This document shows positions 6,236-8,441 of a stretch of DNA of 8,441 bases, piece after piece. Source of the stretch: Candidatus Symbiothrix sp. (lineage in GTDB: Bacteria; Bacteroidota; Bacteroidia; Bacteroidales; Azobacteroidaceae). The notes beneath the pieces were generated by a model, which was not told the origin of the DNA, did no database searches, and saw nothing but the letters and a program-made list of their open reading frames with translations. The position numbers and the translations under genes were made by a program. The stretch is taken from NCBI GenBank assembly GCA_031284765.1, contig JAITXK010000197.1, positions 1 to 8,441 on the forward strand, given 5' to 3'. Position 1 is the stretch's first letter; each line of letters begins with the position of its first letter.

Positions 6236-6931
6236 ATGCTTGAACAAGAATTACATTGGGAACGTGACTTGTTTTTCTTTTTAAATGGAAGCGATTCACC
6301 CGTTTTAGATCGCTTTTTTTATTTATATTCTCTTAAATGGATATGGATTCCTTTCTATTGCTGTTGCCTTTTTGCCTTCTTTTATAGAAAACAATGGAAA
6401 GAAATCGTATGGATGGTCTTGGCGATCACATTGCTGATCTTGGTTTGCGACCAGATTTCTTCAGGATTTTGCAAACCGTTTTTCCATCGTTTTCGTCCTA
6501 CCCGCCACCCCGATTTCATGAATCTGGTGGATATGGTAGCCGGATACAAGGGTGGAGGAAAATATGGGTTTACGTCCAGCCACGCTGCCAATGCCTTCGG
6601 TTTTGCCACATTTTCCGCTTTGGTTTTCAAAAACAGGTATTGGACCATTACCATCCTGTTATTTGCCCTGCTGAATGGTTATTCCCGAATTTATTTGGGG
6701 GTTCACTTCATTTCGGATGTGGTTGTAGGAACATGTATCGGCATCGGAAGCGGTTTTTTGGTCTATTGGATATACAAAAAAACGCGTGCCCGATTTTTAT
6801 ATAAAGGAGAAATTCCGACTCAGCCGCTTTATGCCCGAAAGGAAAGTAACTTCCTTTGTTGGGTGTATGCGCTGATGATTGCAATTTTATTTATCTTTAA
6901 TAATCAATTAGTTAATTTAATCACACAATAA
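6236..6931 (+). CDS. PAP2-family membrane lipid phosphatase
   Basis: This 231-aa integral membrane protein carries the three phosphatidic-acid-phosphatase type 2 motifs: K80-x6-R87-P88 (KPFFHRFRP), TSSH at 113-116 in place of the usual PSGH, and S150-R151-x5-H157-x3-D161 (SRIYLGVHFISD). H116 and H157 are the expected catalytic nucleophile and partner. Five or six hydrophobic helices are visible, including FFFL...FYLY near the start, the 58-71 segment, 135-147, 160-180 and a C-terminal helix at about 208-223. Enzymes of this family remove phosphate from lipid substrates such as undecaprenyl pyrophosphate, phosphatidic acid or phosphatidylglycerol phosphate at the outer face of the membrane; the substrate cannot be chosen here. 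I prefer the start at 6236 (MLEQELHWERDLFFFLNG) because relatives begin this way and a -7 box covers the upstream alternative at 6218. The gene stands alone, divergent from the sugar transporter. Confidence 0.9.
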   Translation: MLEQELHWERDLFFFLNGSDSPVLDRFFYLYSLKWIWIPFYCCCLFAFFYRKQWKEIVWMVLAITLLILVCDQISSGFCKPFFHRFRPTRHPDFMNLVDMVAGYKGGGKYGFTSSHAANAFGFATFSALVFKNRYWTITILLFALLNGYSRIYLGVHFISDVVVGTCIGIGSGFLVYWIYKKTRARFLYKGEIPTQPLYARKESNFLCWVYALMIAILFIFNNQLVNLITQ

Positions 6932-6957
6932 AATTTGAATTATTTGTGCAAAATTAA

Positions 6958-6988
6958 TTGGATGGAGTTAAAATTTAGTCTAAATTAG
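6958..6988 (+). promoter_or_regulatory. Candidate promoter of the HTH-Cys/Met enzyme operon
   Basis: TTG at 6958-6960 is followed after 20 bp by TAAATTAG at 6981-6988, which differs from TAnnTTTG at one position. This is the only promoter candidate in the window with both -33 and -7 elements at the expected spacing. Transcription would start near 6995, leaving a leader of about 40 nt, with an A-rich stretch (aaaaagaaac) just before the ATG at 7036. Confidence 0.45.
6972..6986. promoter_or_regulatory. Perfect 15-bp palindrome overlapping the -7 element, candidate operator
   Basis: AATTTAG-T-CTAAATT has perfect 7-bp arms around one central base and ends inside the candidate -7 box, 49 bp before the HTH start codon. 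A dimeric regulator bound here would block RNA polymerase. The neighbouring HTH protein is one candidate ligand, but a metal- or sulfur-responsive repressor encoded elsewhere is equally possible. The arms are too short and AT-only to act as a convincing terminator. Confidence 0.4.
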
Positions 6989-7035
6989 TAGCGTGAATTT
7001 AAAAATATTCAGTAATAACTTTAAAAAGAAACATC

Positions 7036-7314
7036 ATGAAGACAATCACATTTAACGAATTGCGAAGAATCAAAGATCAATTACCCGCAGGCAGTTCCGC
7101 CCGCATGGCTGCAGAGTTAAACATTCCGGTTGAAACAGTAAGAAATTATTTCGGCGGAGTGAATGAAAGTACAGGCAACGGCGGCGCGATCCACATCGAG
7201 CCCGGCCCCGACGGCGGCGTAGTTATGTTTGATGATTCTTCCATTCTGGACACAGCATTAATTATATTGGGAGAAATCAATCACAACATATCTACTGTTG
7301 AAACTAATGTATAA
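7036..7314 (+). CDS. Small HTH DNA-binding protein (Bacteroidota-specific type)
   Basis: This 92-aa protein has an N-terminal helix-turn-helix segment (about residues 5-40): FNELRRIKDQLPAGSSARMA, then AELNIPVETVRNYFGG, where the second helix VETVRNYF looks like a recognition helix. A Gly-rich tail follows with IHIEPGPDGGVVMFDDSSILD (52-72) and a short amphipathic helix. I recognise this as a type common in Bacteroidota and usually annotated only as DNA-binding protein; no target or ligand is known to me. The TAA is followed by 3 nt and then the ATG of the PLP enzyme, so the two are almost certainly co-transcribed and translationally coupled. A palindrome over the promoter makes autoregulation plausible. 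The GPDGG segment could be a beta-turn in a small dimerisation or ligand domain, which is inference. Confidence 0.8.
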   Translation: MKTITFNELRRIKDQLPAGSSARMAAELNIPVETVRNYFGGVNESTGNGGAIHIEPGPDGGVVMFDDSSILDTALIILGEINHNISTVETNV

Positions 7315-7317
7315 CAA

Positions 7318-8441
7318 ATGAGCACAGACATTACCGGTCAAATTTTAAATCAACGTTTTAAACAAAAAGACGTTCATGGTTCCATTTCAATGCCGATCTA
7401 TTCAGGAGCGGCATTTGAATTTGATACCGCCGAAGAGATGGAAGCTGCTTTTCTCGGAAAATCCGGAAAACACACCTACTCTCGCATTTCCAATCCTACA
7501 GTCGAAGCATTCGAAGACCGAATCGTACAAATCAGCAAGGCGAAACATGCGTTGGCCGTATCTTCGGGTATGGCCGCCATTTCCAATGTGTTTATGAGTA
7601 TTGCCTCTTCCGGAGCGAATATCGTCACATCAACACATCTTTTCGGCAATACCTTTTCCCTGTTCCTTTTTACATTGAAGGCTTTCGGTGTGGAAGTCCG
7701 CTTTTGTAATTTATTGGATACAGACGATGTTGCCAAACATTTGGATGAAAAAACCTGTGCCGTATTCACGGAAATCGTAACCAATCCGCATTTGGAAGTG
7801 GCCAATTTGAAAGCCTTGTCTGCTTTGGCACACAGCAAAAACGTACCGTTGATTGCCGACTCCACCATTATTGCATGGCCGGGCTTCAATGCACAGGCAT
7901 TGGGCGTGGATTTGGAAATTGTTTCCTCCACAAAATACCTTTCGGGAGGTGCAACCAGTATCGGTGGAATCATTTTAGACCATCAAACATTTGACTGGTC
8001 AACTTCTCCCCGCCTGGGCGAGTTGTCTAAAACGGTCGGCAAGCAAGCCTTTACAGTCAAATTGCGGGGCGAAATTTCCCGGAATATGGGCGCATACATG
8101 TCGCCTCATACGGCTTACCTGCAAAGTCTGGGTTTGGAAACCTTGGCCTTGCGATTCAAACACATGTCGGCAACGGCGCTGCAATTAGCAGAATTTTTGC
8201 AAACCCTGCCGGAAATCAAACAAGTCAATTACACCGGCTTGGTGGATAATCCGTTCTATCCCATTGCCAAAGAACAGTTTGGAGCATATCAAGGCGCGAT
8301 GCTTACTTTCAGTTTGAAAGACCAGGCGGCGTGCTACACTTTCCTGAACCGGTTGAAAGTCATTCGCCGCGCTACCAATTTATTTGACAATAAATCGTTG
8401 ATTATTCATCCTTTGTCCACTATTTACGGGACCTTAAGTCC
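7318..8441 (+). CDS. PLP-dependent Cys/Met metabolism enzyme (O-acetylhomoserine sulfhydrylase / methionine gamma-lyase-like), 3' end outside window
   Basis: The window holds 374 residues from the ATG at 7318; fold-type I trans-sulfuration enzymes usually run about 400-430, so a C-terminal part is cut off by the edge. Visible active-site features are YSRISNPT (54-61, PLP-phosphate Tyr and Arg), SSGMAAI (82-88), D181 in IADST (pairs with the pyridine N) and the Schiff-base lysine K206 in SSTKYLSGG. The IIHPLSTIYG segment near the end is the family's substrate-binding loop. Members make homocysteine or methionine from O-acylhomoserine and sulfide or thiol, or cleave methionine or cystathionine; sequence alone does not settle which. 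The usual PLP-stacking Tyr in the YGxT motif is Phe here (F109, HLFGNTF), and the usual DNT is DST. It is the second gene of an operon with the HTH protein. Confidence 0.87.
   Translation, partial: MSTDITGQILNQRFKQKDVHGSISMPIYSGAAFEFDTAEEMEAAFLGKSGKHTYSRISNPTVEAFEDRIVQISKAKHALAVSSGMAAISNVFMSIASSGANIVTSTHLFGNTFSLFLFTLKAFGVEVRFCNLLDTDDVAKHLDEKTCAVFTEIVTNPHLEVANLKALSALAHSKNVPLIADSTIIAWPGFNAQALGVDLEIVSSTKYLSGGATSIGGIILDHQTFDWSTSPRLGELSKTVGKQAFTVKLRGEISRNMGAYMSPHTAYLQSLGLETLALRFKHMSATALQLAEFLQTLPEIKQVNYTGLVDNPFYPIAKEQFGAYQGAMLTFSLKDQAACYTFLNRLKVIRRATNLFDNKSLIIHPLSTIYGTLS

Noticed and set aside
6922..6948. Hairpin overlapping the PAP2 stop codon (CACACAATAA with TTATTTGTG)
   Set aside because: The stem needs a bulged C, is almost all A-T and is not followed by a T run, so it is too weak to call a terminator.
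6932..7035. Possible SAM-type or other riboswitch before the HTH-Cys/Met operon
   Set aside because: The leader left after the promoter candidate is only about 40 nt and AT-rich, with no multi-helix structure or known riboswitch core.
7476..7973. 165-codon open frame on the minus strand inside the Cys/Met enzyme
   Set aside because: It is fully antisense to a gene with intact PLP-enzyme motifs, and its translation shows no recognisable domain; it is a shadow of the codon pattern.
1..8441. Search for tRNA, rRNA, CRISPR, insertion sequences, integrases or phage genes
   Set aside because: No cloverleaf, spaced repeats, transposase or integrase motifs were recognised; genes are tightly packed and housekeeping in type, so nothing suggests a mobile or defence island.

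Overview
The window looks like ordinary chromosomal DNA from a member of the Bacteroidota, most likely order Bacteroidales. Three things point there. The protein set includes an RprX/RprY-type two-component pair, a DUF4290 protein, an amylase-like GH57 protein and a small HTH protein carrying an IHIEPGPDGG motif. The gene starts lack Shine-Dalgarno sequences and have A-rich leaders. Several intergenic regions carry TAnnTTTG-type -7 promoter elements. I cannot name the genus. I see no mobile element, CRISPR array, tRNA or rRNA.

Layout. Positions 1-861 (+) hold the 3' two thirds of a GH57 amylase-like gene, followed by a DUF4290 gene (910-1503, +). A three-gene minus-strand operon converges on it and reads, in transcription order, rprX sensor kinase (4541-3078), rprY response regulator (3054-2353) and an exported TPR protein (2343-1504). 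The stop codons of the TPR gene and the DUF4290 gene abut with no base between them. A 229-bp gap (4542-4770) holds a strong hairpin, probably the terminator of the next gene, and a cluster of five TGTTAA hexamers in front of rprX. An FHS-family sugar/H+ symporter (6096-4771, -) is divergent from a PAP2 membrane phosphatase (6236-6931, +), with a short promoter region between them. A 104-bp gap then carries a promoter overlapped by a perfect 15-bp palindrome. After it comes a two-gene operon: a 92-aa HTH protein (7036-7314) and a PLP-dependent Cys/Met-metabolism enzyme (from 7318) that runs off the right edge.

How the genes work together. The kinase, regulator and TPR protein look co-transcribed, which makes the TPR protein a candidate accessory component or constitutively co-expressed partner of the RprXY system. 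The HTH protein and the sulfur-amino-acid enzyme are also almost certainly one transcript, and the palindrome over the promoter suggests a repressor site. The remaining genes look like independent housekeeping or metabolic units.

No clearly new multi-gene system is visible. The points most worth a second look are: the GH57 protein keeps its presumed nucleophile Glu but has Asn where the acid/base Asp should be; the TGTTAA cluster is a possible RprY operator; the palindrome overlaps the HTH-operon promoter; the PAP2 gene may be leaderless; and both the sugar transporter (N for the fucose-permease Glu) and the PLP enzyme (F for the PLP-stacking Tyr) have substitutions at positions normally thought functional. 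Residue comparisons with characterised family members are from memory, not from an alignment.
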